This document shows, piece by piece, positions 1 to 10,059 of a stretch of DNA of 64,000 nucleotides. Source of the DNA: Saccharomonospora xinjiangensis XJ-54 (GTDB taxonomy: Bacteria > Actinomycetota > Actinomycetes > Mycobacteriales > Pseudonocardiaceae). The position numbers and the translations under genes are program-made. How positions within the stretch are numbered: the stretch's first letter is position 1; every line of letters starts with the position of its first letter. Location of the stretch: positions 582,982 through 646,981 of the forward strand of contig NZ_JH636049.1 of NCBI RefSeq assembly GCF_000258175.1. Reading direction: 5' to 3'. A model generated the notes under the pieces. It had not been told where the DNA came from and made no database searches. It was given only the letters and a program-made list of their open reading frames with translations.

Positions 1-1
1 C

Positions 2-673
2 AGCACCCGGTGGGACACGAAACCCATCGACCTTCCCGAGACGGCCATGGTGCACACCATGCTCGAAAGCTGGGAGAAGGTGCGTCTCAGGGGCAGCGTC
101 CTGCTGCTGCTCGACGTGTCGGAGTCCATGAAGGAGACCGCCGACGCGGCAGCCACGCAGGTGGAGTCGAAGCTGGAGAAGCTCAGGCCCGCTGTGCTGC
201 GCGGCCTCGAACTGCTCGACGACGACGACGAGGTGGCCCTGTGGACGTTCGCTACCGAACCGGCCTTCACGGAGGTCGTGCCGATGGGCAGGGTGGACAA
301 GGTCCGTGACGAACTCACCGCCCACGTGGACGGCCTCGAGGTACGGGGAAACCGCACGGCCCTCTACGAGGCCACGCGCGCCGCGCACGAGGCGATGCGG
401 GAGAACCTCGACGCCGATCGCATCAACGCCGTCGTCGTGCTCACCGACGGCCACGACACGACACGTGACGGTATGTCGCGCGCCGAACTGCTCGACGCCA
501 TCGACGCCGAGTACCTCGACACGTCGGTCCGCGTCTTCACCATCGCCTACGGAAAGGACGCCGACCGCGCCACCCTCGCCGAGATCGCCGCCGCATCCAA
601 GGCACAGTCCTACGACGCGAGCGACCCCAACACCATCGAACAGGTGTTCATCAGTGCGTTCAGCAATTTCTGA
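2..673 (+). CDS. VWA-domain protein, 3' part (5' end outside window)
   Basis: The reading frame is already open at base 2, so the gene begins before the window; the first ATG inside (47) is not the natural start. The visible 223 residues are a von Willebrand factor A domain. A MIDAS-type metal site (DVSESM) follows a hydrophobic strand (SVLLLLDVS), and later come strands VVVLTDGHDTT and VRVFTIAYGKD. Actinobacterial proteins ending this way often have an extracellular substrate-binding domain in front of the VWA domain, so a secreted or membrane-anchored adhesion or assembly protein is likely, but that part is not visible. The stop overlaps the start of the next gene, which suggests co-expression. 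Confidence 0.85.
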   Translation, partial: STRWDTKPIDLPETAMVHTMLESWEKVRLRGSVLLLLDVSESMKETADAAATQVESKLEKLRPAVLRGLELLDDDDEVALWTFATEPAFTEVVPMGRVDKVRDELTAHVDGLEVRGNRTALYEATRAAHEAMRENLDADRINAVVVLTDGHDTTRDGMSRAELLDAIDAEYLDTSVRVFTIAYGKDADRATLAEIAAASKAQSYDASDPNTIEQVFISAFSNF

Positions 674-1154
674 CCCGATCGTCCTGCCGCTGCTGTTCGG
701 GCTCGTGGGTGGCGTCGTCACCGCCACGAAACAGGGCTGGTGGGGCGTCGTCGCGGGCGTGGTCGTCGCCGCAGCCGTCCACGCCTCGATGGTGCTGACC
801 ACCGCCGTGCTCGACCGCGCGGGACGCGAGGCGAGCCGGGCCGCGCCAGAACCATCGCCCACCGAGCACGACTATTTCGTCCGGTGCCTTCGCGCGGTGA
901 GAACCCTGCCCCCGCACGAAACGGACCTGTCGTCGGAGTTGAACGACCTGCTCCTCGCCGTGGAGCAGGCGAAGGCGGCGCGGGACGGTGAGCTGACGCT
1001 CGCGGGACTCGACGCCCTGCGCAAGACCGCGGAACAGCTGGAGAACATCGACACGACGGCCTCGATCGGGCAGATCGAGTACCGGCTCCGCCGGATCAGG
1101 GAGAGCCTGCGGAACATCCTCGACGGCATGGGTGACGAACCCGCTCTCCGATGA
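654..1154 (+). CDS. Small membrane protein coupled to VWA gene
   Basis: The product is 166 aa from a GTG at 654 that overlaps the VWA gene by 20 bases. The start was chosen because the frame above it is a shadow of the VWA gene and hydrophobic sequence begins immediately after. Two membrane segments (about residues 7-25 and 28-50, separated by TKQGWW) precede a soluble, charged, helical C-terminal half rich in Leu, Glu and Arg, probably coiled-coil. No family is recognised. The tight overlap suggests it works with the VWA protein at the membrane. Start choice is moderately secure. Confidence 0.6.
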   Translation: MRSAISDPIVLPLLFGLVGGVVTATKQGWWGVVAGVVVAAAVHASMVLTTAVLDRAGREASRAAPEPSPTEHDYFVRCLRAVRTLPPHETDLSSELNDLLLAVEQAKAARDGELTLAGLDALRKTAEQLENIDTTASIGQIEYRLRRIRESLRNILDGMGDEPALR

Positions 1155-1160
1155 CGGATG

Positions 1161-1191
1161 TCGGATTCTGTTCCACTGTGGAAGAATCCGA
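1161..1191 (+). terminator. Hairpin after membrane gene, possible terminator
   Basis: TCGGATTCT...AGAATCCGA forms a stem that continues with TCCA/TGGA around a CTG loop, with a 2-nt bulge on the left arm. It sits 7 bases after the stop of the preceding gene. There is no T-run, as is common for terminators in high-GC actinobacteria. Confidence 0.5.
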
Positions 1192-1382
1192 ACACCGCCA
1201 GCGTCAGCAGCGCAGGCGTCCGGCAGCACAAAGTGCCGGACGACCTGCGAGACTTCCTCCGCCGAGCCTCTGAGCCGGCGAAGCACCCGGCTCGATAGGC
1301 TTGGGAAATTGTGCGATCCTGTGCTCATCGGGCGACATCCGGCGGCGGCACAGCGACGCCACCGACGCGAGGAGGACGGCCC

Positions 1383-2200
1383 ATGCTGGCGAGCCAACGC
1401 CGGTCGCGGATTCTGGAGGAGATCCGCCGATCCGGCGCCGTGCGGGTGAGCACGCTGGTCGAGCGGCTCGGCGTTTCGGATATGACCGTGCGCCGCGATC
1501 TGGAGGTACTGGCTCAGCAGGGCCAGCTACAGAAGGTGCACGGCGGAGCCGTCCTGCCCGGCGCGCGCAGCACGGAGGAACCCGGGTTCGCCGCCAAATC
1601 CAGCCGGGAGAACGCCGAGAAACTCGCCATCGCCAGCGAGGCGGTTCGCTTCGTGGAGCCGGGAATGGCGGTCGGCGTGTCGGCAGGCACGACGACGTGG
1701 ACGTTCGCCAGCCTGCTGCGCGAGACGCCCGACATCACGGTGGTCACCAACTCCGTGCAGGTCGCCGACGTGTTCTCCCGGCGCCCGCGCACCGACCAGA
1801 CCGTCGTCCTCACCGGCGGCATCCGCACCCCGTCGGAAGCGCTGGTAGGCCCGTTCGCCGTGTCCGCGATCCGCTCGGTGAACCTGGACATCATGTTCAT
1901 GGGCGTGCACGGCATGGACGTGCACAGCGGCTTCACCACACCCAACCTCATGGAAGCCGAGACTGATCGCGCGTTCGTGGCGGCGTCGAGGCGGTTCGTG
2001 GTGCTGGCCGACCACACGAAGTACGGCGTGCTCGGCATCAGCACCATCGCCGACATCGACGCCGCCGATGTGCTGATCACCGACTCCGGGCTCGCCGAGG
2101 AGCACCAGCGGGCTCTGCGCGAGCGCGTCGGTGACCTCGTCGTGGTGGACGCGGCGGCGCAGGACACGGCAGGCGGCGATTCCGGCAGCGAGGCGGGCGC

Positions 2201-2204
<4 letters not shown>
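1383..2204 (+). CDS. DeoR/GlpR-family regulator of the galactose genes
   Basis: A 273-aa protein of normal DeoR-family length. The N-terminus (RRSRILEEIRRSGAVRVSTL...VSDMTVRRDLEVL) is the DeoR winged helix-turn-helix, followed by the family's sugar-phosphate sensor domain (VSAGTTTWTFA, TNSVQVADVF, ADHTKYGVLG). ATG 1383 is preceded by GAGGAGG at 1369-1375. Its stop overlaps the ATG of galK (ATGA), so the two are translationally coupled. A repressor relieved by a phosphorylated galactose intermediate is the natural inference from family and position; the effector is not shown by the sequence. Confidence 0.9.
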
Positions 2205-3391
<1,187 letters not shown>

Positions 3392-3430
3392 GCGCGGAGG
3401 TGGAACGAGCCACCCCCGCCCCCGCACTGG

Positions 3431-5959
3431 TCAACGCCCGCCGGAGGCGAGCAGGGCGACCTCGTCCCGAGACAGGGCGCGGTCGAAGATCCTGACCTCG
3501 TCCACGTCGCCGCGCAGGTGGTCCACGTCGGCACCGCCGTACCGGGCTCGACCGATCACCGTGTTGCCGTCACCTCCCTCGGCGAGGCACGCGCCTCTGG
3601 TGTCGGCGTGTTGCCCGTCCACGTAGAGCGACAGGGTTCCGGCCTCGGCGTCGCGAACGCCCGTCAGGTGGTACCACCGGCCGGGCTCCGGCTTCTCCGG
3701 CGAGAGGGTGCGCAGCCCCGCGAAGCTCATCGCCCACCTCTGGTCCTGTCCGGAGTACTGGAGGAAGAACGCGCTGTGGACATCGGTGTCCTGGCTGACG
3801 ACGGTCTGGAAGCCGGTTCCCGCCTCGTCGAGCCGGACCCACGCCGACACCGAGTAGCTGCCCCGGGTGTCGGCGAGCGCCGCGCCGGTGTCCGCCTCAC
3901 CCGCACCGGCGAACGACGCCGCGCCGCCGCGAACGCCGTCCGTCCACTCGGTGCCCGTGAGCGTCGCGTCGGCGTCGCCGACGGCGTCCTCGGCGACGGA
4001 ACCCGTTCCCTCGTCGAACAGGTAGGCGTGAACGCCGTCGAGTCCAGGTGTTCCCGGCAACGGAGCGGGCTGTCCGCCCTCGGAGCCGTCGGCCTTCTCG
4101 ATGATCTCCTCGTTGATGCGGCGGACGGCCTCGAAGTCCATCTTCTCCACCATCCTGTCGTAGGTGAAAAAGCCGTTGACCTCGTGTTCGACATCGGTGA
4201 GCTGCGTGTAGACCGCGCCGCTGATGCCGCACGACCTCGCCGCTCTCAACACGGTTCGCTGGTTATCGACGTAGGCGGCCGTCAGACTCCCGGAGTCGGG
4301 CAGCATGTGATAGGCGTGCCCCTCGCCGAACCACATGTGACCGTCCACTTCCAGACCGAACCCGCCGTGCTCGCCGTCGATGGCGACGCGGTGCGCGTCC
4401 GGTTCCGGCGTGGCAGGCCCGACGTAGGCGTGCCAGTCGATGACGTGGCCCTTGCCCGAATCGCCGAGTGAGTCGCAGCAGTTCACTCCACTGTGGGCGT
4501 TGACGAGCCGGGTCGGGTCCTGGGCGGCGATCTCCTCGGCGATGCGGCCGGTGTCCTCCCGTGCCCACTCGCCCCAGCCCTCGTTGAACGGCACCCACCC
4601 GATGATCGAGGTCCAGTTCTTCTTCTCCGCCACGAGTTCCCGCAGCTCGGACTCGAACTGCGCCGCCGCGTCCGCAGGCGGCCTGCCCCCGGTGCGCATC
4701 GACGGCATGTCCTGCCACACGAGCAGGCCGAGCCGGTCGGCGTGGTAATACCAGCGGTCGGGCTCGGTCTTGATGTGCTTGCGCACGGTGTTGAAGCCGA
4801 GGCGCTTGTGCGCCTCCAGGTCCCAGCGCAGCGCCTCGTCGGTCGGCGCGGTGTAGATGCCGTCCGGCCAGTAGCCCTGGTCCAGTGTGGACATCAGAAA
4901 CAGGATCTCGCCGTTGAGCGTGATCCGCCGTTTCCCGTCCTCGCCCTCGGTCATGCCGATCTCGCGCATGCCGAAGTAGGACGACACCCGGTCCACCACC
5001 CCATCCCGATCCTTCAGCACGACGTCGAGGTCGTAGAGGAACGGCGAGTCCGGCGACCACAGTCGCGCGTCCGGAACGGCGACGGTCAGCGGCAGGCCGG
5101 CTTCGCCACGCGCCCGGCTGATGACGCGCTCGCCGTCGCGCACCACGGCCTCCACCGTCAGGCCCCTGGAGGGACCTTCGGTGTTCACGGTGAGGCCGAG
5201 CGTGGCCGTGTCGATGTCCGGAACCAGGTCCAGAGTCGTGATGTGGGTTTCGGCGACCGGCTCCATCCACACGGTCTGCCAGATGCCCGAGGCCCCCTCG
5301 TAGAAGATGCCGCGATCGGGGACCCTGCGTTGCTTGCCCACCGGCTGCCAGGTGGCGTCGGTCAGGTCGGTGACTCCCACGACGATCTCCTGCTCGCCGC
5401 CCGGCCGTAGCGCGTCGGTGATGTCGGCGGAGAAGGCGTCGTAGCCGCCGGTGTGCGAGGCGACCTCGTGCCCGTTGACGTACACCGTCGCCTCGTAGTC
5501 AACGGCACCGAAGTGCAGGAGGAGGCGGTTGTGCTCGCCGATACGCCAGTTCCTCGGCACGGTGACGGTGCGGCGATACCACATGTGGTCGGCGCGCCGC
5601 TGGATTCCGGACAGCGCCGACTCCGTCGGGTAGGGCACGAGGATGCGCTCGGGCAGCGTCTCGCCGAACGGCGGCGACTCACCCTCGGTCGCGCCCGTGA
5701 ACTCCCAGACGCCGTTGAGGTTGCGCCATTCGGGACGGGTGAGCTGGGGCCTCGGGTACTCGGGCAGCGCATTCCCGGGTGACACGTCGCCCGTCCACGG
5801 CGTCGCGAGTGGTGGTTCGCCGATCGTCCATTCGGCCGAGGGCTCGGCGGTGGCCGCCGGGGTGAGGGCCGCGAACAGCAGCGCGGATATCGCGGCGAGC
5901 GCGCCGCGCCGCCGGACGCGGCGGTCACGGGATCGGGGCGGTGGTGCGGGTGACAGCAT
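3431..5959 (-). CDS. Secreted glycoside hydrolase family 2 with C-terminal LamG-like domain
   Basis: 842 aa. The start is ATG 5959, preceded by an AGGAGGG ribosome site and opening a signal peptide (basic RRVRRRG, then a hydrophobic stretch, cleavage after about residue 38); an upstream in-frame Met has no such support. Order: GH2 sugar-binding domain, Ig-like domain, TIM barrel with acid/base Glu460 in FNEGWGEW and probable nucleophile Glu530 in DGEHGGFG, then a linker and a concanavalin/laminin-G-like domain (about 620-842) suited to binding carbohydrate. Placed between galK and galT, an extracellular beta-galactosidase is the favoured reading, but family 2 also includes beta-glucuronidases and mannosidases. 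It converges on galK with a 39-bp gap. Confidence 0.88.
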   Translation of the reverse strand: MLSPAPPPRSRDRRVRRRGALAAISALLFAALTPAATAEPSAEWTIGEPPLATPWTGDVSPGNALPEYPRPQLTRPEWRNLNGVWEFTGATEGESPPFGETLPERILVPYPTESALSGIQRRADHMWYRRTVTVPRNWRIGEHNRLLLHFGAVDYEATVYVNGHEVASHTGGYDAFSADITDALRPGGEQEIVVGVTDLTDATWQPVGKQRRVPDRGIFYEGASGIWQTVWMEPVAETHITTLDLVPDIDTATLGLTVNTEGPSRGLTVEAVVRDGERVISRARGEAGLPLTVAVPDARLWSPDSPFLYDLDVVLKDRDGVVDRVSSYFGMREIGMTEGEDGKRRITLNGEILFLMSTLDQGYWPDGIYTAPTDEALRWDLEAHKRLGFNTVRKHIKTEPDRWYYHADRLGLLVWQDMPSMRTGGRPPADAAAQFESELRELVAEKKNWTSIIGWVPFNEGWGEWAREDTGRIAEEIAAQDPTRLVNAHSGVNCCDSLGDSGKGHVIDWHAYVGPATPEPDAHRVAIDGEHGGFGLEVDGHMWFGEGHAYHMLPDSGSLTAAYVDNQRTVLRAARSCGISGAVYTQLTDVEHEVNGFFTYDRMVEKMDFEAVRRINEEIIEKADGSEGGQPAPLPGTPGLDGVHAYLFDEGTGSVAEDAVGDADATLTGTEWTDGVRGGAASFAGAGEADTGAALADTRGSYSVSAWVRLDEAGTGFQTVVSQDTDVHSAFFLQYSGQDQRWAMSFAGLRTLSPEKPEPGRWYHLTGVRDAEAGTLSLYVDGQHADTRGACLAEGGDGNTVIGRARYGGADVDHLRGDVDEVRIFDRALSRDEVALLASGGR

Positions 5960-6053
5960 CGAACACCCTCCTCGCAGGGGACCGCGTCGGCCATCGCCGC
6001 CGACGCAGGGAACGCCGGACCGCGCTCGTGGCGGATGATGTCCGGCGTGAAGC

Positions 6054-6082
6054 ATTTCACACACAACAACCCGGAGTGTCAA
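6054..6082 (-). promoter_or_regulatory. Likely sigma70-type promoter of the GH2 gene
   Basis: On the minus strand, TTGACA (6077-6082) and TGAAAT (6054-6059) are separated by 17 bases, giving a predicted leader of roughly 90 nt before the ATG at 5959. Several TGTTG/CAACA words lie within and around it (6060-6120), which could be regulator half-sites. The -35 box is perfect and the -10 box weaker. Confidence 0.45.
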
Positions 6083-6308
6083 CATGTGCAATCACTATCG
6101 ACCAGGTTCAAACACAACATCGCCCGAACAGAGCGATGCCGCAGGCCACCACCGTGCGTACAGGGGAGTAAAGGCACTCGGGTGACAGCTCCCCGTTCGG
6201 CCCAGTCGGACCGATACCGGCTGGTGACCACCCGAGCCTGTTGGTTTCTGTTGCTTCGTGGTTGAATTCCTGCGTTCGGCACGTGAGCAGGAAGGGACGA
6301 GGCAGCCG

Positions 6309-7385
6309 GTGAAGAGGACACGAACGTTTCTGGCCGACGGCCGCGAGCTGTTCTACTTCGCGGCCGACGACGAGGCCGTGCCCGCGCCGCCCGACCCGAG
6401 AGACCTCCCTGCCGTCAGCACCGCGTCCCAACTGCGCTGGGACCCCCTGCTCGGCGAGTGGGTGATGATGGCGACCCACCGGCAGAACCGCACGTTCATG
6501 CCGGCGCGGAACGACTGCCCGCTGTGCCCGTCGAGCGAGGGAAGGCACACCGAGATCCCTGCCCCTGGGTACGCCGTCGCGATCTTCGAGAACCGCTTTC
6601 CCAGCCTGTCCACCGAAGCGCGGCTCGACGGCGTCGAGGTGCGGCATCCGCTGGTCGAGGTCCGGCCCGGCTTCGGGCGCTGCGAGGTGGTCTGCTTCAC
6701 CAGCGACCACCATGCCCGGTTCGCCGACCTCTCCCCGTCCAGGGCGCGGCTGGTCATCGACGCACTGGCCGATCGCACCACCGAACTGTCCACACTCGAC
6801 GGTGTCGAGCAGGTATTCTGCTTCGAGAGCAGGGGCAAGGAGATCGGGGTCACCCTGCCGCACCCGCACGGGCAGATCTACGCCTACCCGTTCGTCACAC
6901 CGAGGACCCGGCGGATGCTGGAGGTCGCGCGCCACCACCGCGAACGCACCGGCCGCGACCTGCATCGCGACATCCTGACCGCCGAAAGGCAATCGGGAGT
7001 GCGGCTGATCGCCGAGACCGCGCACTGGGTGGCGTTCGTGCCCGCCGCGGCGCGCTGGCCGGTCGAGGTGCACGTCTACCCCCTGCGCAAGGTCCGCACC
7101 ATCGCCGACCTCGGCGACGCCGAGCGCGACGACTTCACGACGCTCTACCTCGACCTGCTTGTGCGACTGGACCGCCTCTACGGCGATCCCCTCCCCTACA
7201 TCTCCGCATGGCATCAGGCGCCTGCCTGCGACGACGAGGAGTTGAGCCACCTGCACCTGCAACTGTTCTCGATCCGCCGCTCCGCCGACAAGCTCAAGTA
7301 CCTGGCCGGCTCGGAGTCGGGAATGGGGGCCTTCATCACCGACGTACTGCCCGAAGACGTCGCCAGCAGGCTCAGGGAGGTGTAG
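6309..7385 (+). CDS. galT: Galactose-1-phosphate uridylyltransferase
   Basis: 358 aa. Transfers UMP between UDP-glucose and galactose-1-phosphate (Leloir pathway). The catalytic HPHGQ motif is present (His187 is the expected nucleophile), with zinc-site cysteines in DCPLCPS and a late HLHLQ motif. GTG 6309 was chosen over a GTG 51 bases upstream because the sequence from there (VKRTRTFLADGRELFYF) has the usual start of actinobacterial GalT proteins and GGGACGAGG lies in front of it. Downstream is the symporter that presumably imports the sugar. Confidence 0.95.
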   Translation: MKRTRTFLADGRELFYFAADDEAVPAPPDPRDLPAVSTASQLRWDPLLGEWVMMATHRQNRTFMPARNDCPLCPSSEGRHTEIPAPGYAVAIFENRFPSLSTEARLDGVEVRHPLVEVRPGFGRCEVVCFTSDHHARFADLSPSRARLVIDALADRTTELSTLDGVEQVFCFESRGKEIGVTLPHPHGQIYAYPFVTPRTRRMLEVARHHRERTGRDLHRDILTAERQSGVRLIAETAHWVAFVPAAARWPVEVHVYPLRKVRTIADLGDAERDDFTTLYLDLLVRLDRLYGDPLPYISAWHQAPACDDEELSHLHLQLFSIRRSADKLKYLAGSESGMGAFITDVLPEDVASRLREV

Positions 7386-7427
7386 CCGGAAGACACACAG
7401 TCCACCGTGTCCACAGTGTTCACTCTG

Positions 7428-7489
7428 CTGTTCACAGCGGTGTCCACGTCGCTGTTCACAGCGGTGTCCACGTCGCTGTTCACAGCGGC
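7428..7489 (+). repeat. 24-bp tandem repeat, 2.6 copies, between galT and symporter
   Basis: The unit CTGTTCACAGCGGTGTCCAC plus GTCG occurs at 7428-7451 and 7452-7475, with a partial third copy to 7489. It lies in the 219-bp gap between galT and the symporter gene. Its 24-bp period preserves all reading frames, but no credible gene crosses it. Function unknown. Confidence 0.85.
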
Positions 7490-7604
7490 GGCGTGAACCT
7501 GACCCGATCCTTCGTCCCGGCGCGGGCCACGCCCCACGCGCGTGTCCGCACCGGCTTCGCCCGACGAATCCCCATGACTTCTCCCCGACCACCGGAGGTG
7601 GGCC

Positions 7605-9305
7605 GTGCACGTCCTCGCTGAAGCGGACCTGCGCCTCGACGCAGCGGCGATCGACTACGTATTGCTCGCGTTCTATTTCGTGCTCGTACTCGGCATCGGA
7701 TACCTCGCCCGCAGGCAGGTGTCCACAAGTCTCGACTTCTTCCTGTCCGGCCGCTCGCTGCCCGCCTGGGTGACCGGCCTTGCCTTCGTCGCCGCCAACC
7801 TCGGCGCGATCGAGGTCATGGGAATGTCGGCCAACGGCGCCCAGTACGGGATGCCGACCGCCCACTACTTCTGGATCGGCGCCGTTCCCGCGATGCTGTT
7901 CCTCGGCATCGTGATGATGCCGTTCTACTACGGGTCGAAGGTGCGCAGCGTTCCCGAGTTCATGCTGCGCCGGTTCGGCAAACCCGCGCACCTGGTGAAC
8001 GGCATCAGCTTCGCGCTGGCTCAGGTGCTCATCGCAGGCGCGAACCTCTTCCTGCTCGCCACGGTGGTCAACCTCCTGCTCGGCTGGCCCATCTGGCTCT
8101 CGGTGATCCTCGCCGCGGTGATCGTGCTCGTCTACACCGCCCTCGGCGGACTCTCCGCCGCGATCTACAACGAGGTCCTCCAGTTCTTCGTCATCGTGGC
8201 GGCGCTGCTCCCGCTCACGATCGTCGGGCTCGCCAAGGTCGGTGGCTGGCAGGGACTCGTTGACAAGGTGTCGGCGGGACCGGGAGGGGCCGAACAGCTC
8301 AGTTCGTGGCCTGGCAACCAGCTCACCGGTTTCGGCAGCAACTTCCTCTCGGTGCTCGGCCTGGTGTTCGGCCTCGGGTTCGTGCTGTCCTTCGGCTACT
8401 GGACCACCAACTTCGTCGAGGTCCAGCGGGCGATGGCGTCGAAGAGCATGTCGGCCGCACGCCGGACGCCGATCATCGGTGCCTTCCCGAAGATGCTGGT
8501 GCCGTTCATCGTGATCATCCCCGGCATGGTCGCCGGGGTGAGCGTCACCGAGCTGGCCGGTGAGAACAAGTCCGCGCTGCTGGCTGGTGAAGCGGCCCCG
8601 AGCGGGGCGACGTTCAACGACGCGCTGCTGCTGCTGATGCGCGACCTGCTGCCCAACGGCATGCTCGGCATCGCGATCGCGGGCCTGCTGGCGTCGTTCA
8701 TGGCGGGGATGGCCGCGAACCTCAGCTCGTTCAACACGGTGTTCACCTACGACATCTGGCAGGCGTACGTCGTCAAGGACCGCCCCGACGGCTACTACCT
8801 CAGGGCGGGAAGGGTCGTCACCGTCGTCGCCACGGTGCTGGCCATCGGGACGGCGTTCATCGCCGCCTCGTACTCCAACCTGATGGACTACCTGCAACAG
8901 CTCTTCTCGTTCTTCAACGCGCCGCTGTTCGCCACGTTCATCCTCGGCATGTTCTGGAAGCGGATGACGCCGACGGCGGGCTGGACCGGCCTCGTCAGCG
9001 GTACCGCGGCGGCGGTCGGGGTGTTCCTGCTCGCCGAGACCGGGGTGTGGGACCTGCCGGGGCAGGGCGCGTCGTTCGTCGGGGCGGGCGCGGCCTTCGT
9101 GGTGGACATCGCGGTGAGTGTCGCCGTCACCTACGCCACGCAACCCAAGCCGGAAGCACAGCTCGTGGGGCTGGTCTACTCGCTGACCCCGAAGGAAAGC
9201 CTGCGGCACTCCACCAGCGGCGAGGACGCGGGCTGGTACCGCCGCCCCGGCTTGCTCGCCGGAATCGTGCTGGCCGTCACCATCCTGTTCAACATCATCT
9301 TCTAG
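7605..9305 (+). CDS. Sodium:solute symporter (SSS family), probable galactose importer
   Basis: 566 aa from GTG 7605, with GGAGGTGG just upstream. The protein is almost entirely membrane-spanning, with about 14 hydrophobic segments. Family landmarks include the N-terminal LLAFYFVLVLGIGYLARRQ helix, the DFFLSGRSLPAW loop, GLAFVAANLGAIEVMG, and TALGGLSAAIYNEVLQFF. SSS carriers couple solute entry to sodium. Substrate is inferred only from position after galT and from the nearby galactosidase; a sugar is likely, galactose or lactose most likely. It is followed after 12 bp by a small membrane protein with its own ribosome site. Confidence 0.88.
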   Translation: MHVLAEADLRLDAAAIDYVLLAFYFVLVLGIGYLARRQVSTSLDFFLSGRSLPAWVTGLAFVAANLGAIEVMGMSANGAQYGMPTAHYFWIGAVPAMLFLGIVMMPFYYGSKVRSVPEFMLRRFGKPAHLVNGISFALAQVLIAGANLFLLATVVNLLLGWPIWLSVILAAVIVLVYTALGGLSAAIYNEVLQFFVIVAALLPLTIVGLAKVGGWQGLVDKVSAGPGGAEQLSSWPGNQLTGFGSNFLSVLGLVFGLGFVLSFGYWTTNFVEVQRAMASKSMSAARRTPIIGAFPKMLVPFIVIIPGMVAGVSVTELAGENKSALLAGEAAPSGATFNDALLLLMRDLLPNGMLGIAIAGLLASFMAGMAANLSSFNTVFTYDIWQAYVVKDRPDGYYLRAGRVVTVVATVLAIGTAFIAASYSNLMDYLQQLFSFFNAPLFATFILGMFWKRMTPTAGWTGLVSGTAAAVGVFLLAETGVWDLPGQGASFVGAGAAFVVDIAVSVAVTYATQPKPEAQLVGLVYSLTPKESLRHSTSGEDAGWYRRPGLLAGIVLAVTILFNIIF

Positions 9306-9317
9306 GAGGACGAGACC

Positions 9318-9602
9318 ATGACGAACTCCGGAACCCGCCGTGCCAGGGCGTTCGACATCCGCCTCGTGATCGCCCTCCTCATCGGCGTCTACGGCGCCGT
9401 GCTGACGGTGCTGGGACTCGGCTTCACCACCGAAGAGGACATCGCCAAGGCAGCCGACATCAACATCAACCTGTGGACCGGCGTCGCCATGCTGATCTTC
9501 GCGGGGCTGTTCGTGCTGTGGGCGAAGCTGCGCCCGATCACCGTCCCGCAGGAGGAAGCCGAACGCCTGGAACACGAACACCACAGGGGCGAAGAGAACT
9601 GA
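9318..9602 (+). CDS. Small two-helix membrane partner of the symporter
   Basis: 94 aa with strong ribosome site AGGAGG at 9305-9310 beginning at the last base of the symporter stop codon. Two membrane helices (about residues 15-35 and 52-68) are joined by an acidic loop (TEEDIAKAADININLW); the tail is charged (EEAERLEHEHHRGEEN). Small two-helix subunits of this size often accompany SSS carriers in actinobacteria, where they are thought to help assembly or stability. That role is inference; no catalytic motif is seen. Confidence 0.75.
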   Translation: MTNSGTRRARAFDIRLVIALLIGVYGAVLTVLGLGFTTEEDIAKAADININLWTGVAMLIFAGLFVLWAKLRPITVPQEEAERLEHEHHRGEEN

Positions 9603-9617
9603 TCACCCACACTCGCT

Positions 9618-9687
9618 GCGCTGCGGTGCCCGCGCTGCGGTGCCCGCGCTGCGGTGCCCGCGCTGCGGTGCCCGCGCTGTGGTGCGG
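9618..9687 (+). repeat. 14-bp tandem repeat, five copies
   Basis: Unit GCGCTGCGGTGCCC repeats head to tail at 9618, 9632, 9646 and 9660; a diverged fifth copy ends at 9687. It starts 16 bases after the stop of the symporter partner gene and is non-coding on present evidence. Confidence 0.85.
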
Positions 9688-9705
9688 GAGCGCCGTGGCG
9701 CAGCG

Positions 9706-9791
9706 AGCGCTGTGGGTGCAGCCAGCGCTGTGGGTGCAGCCAGCGCTGTGGGTGCAGCCAGCGCTGTGGGTGCAGCCAGCGCTGTGGGTGC
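9706..9791 (+). repeat. 18-bp tandem repeat, five copies
   Basis: The core AGCGCTGTGGGTGC starts at 9706, 9724, 9742, 9760 and 9778, an exact 18-bp spacing of nine or more identical positions per unit; each unit carries the palindrome AGCGCT. With the 14-bp array before it and the 21-bp element after it, the whole 457-bp gap 9603-10059 is repetitive. Confidence 0.88.
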
Positions 9792-9840
9792 TGTGGTGCT
9801 GGTCTGGCGGCCCCCGCATGCCGGGCTGCCGCCACACACC

Positions 9841-10029
9841 GTGTCCGCACTTCCCGCACCCGTGTCCGCACCTCCCGTACGCGTGTCCGCACCTCCCGCA
9901 TCTGTGTCTGCACTTCCCGCACCCATGCCCGCACCGCAAAGTGCAAACACCCGTACACAGACTGCGGACACGACACCCCGCGTCTCGTGTCCGCACCTCC
10001 CGTACGCGGGTCCGCACCTCCCGTACGCC
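9841..10029 (-). repeat. Hairpin + 21-bp-unit element, copy A
   Basis: Read on the minus strand: two 21-bp units (10009-10029, 9988-10008), a perfect 11-bp hairpin (9963-9973 pairing with 9985-9995, 11-nt loop), a conserved 22-nt tail (9941-9962), then four more 21-bp units down to 9841. The unit resembles GTGCGGGAAGTGCGGACAC. Copies B (15820) and C (35181) share the same order. It lies between convergent genes (symporter partner and YeiH). Confidence 0.9.
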
Positions 10030-10059
10030 AGGCCGCGCCGCCCGGCGGGCCGTGGCGGG

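Noticed and set aside
7428..7489. 24-bp repeat considered as CRISPR
   Set aside because: The units are contiguous with no unique spacers.
6108..9584. A 1158-codon open frame on the minus strand opposite galT and the symporter
   Set aside because: It is a shadow. The plus-strand genes have conserved motifs, ribosome sites and proper codon bias, while the antisense product is low-complexity Arg/Gly/His/Asp without any domain.
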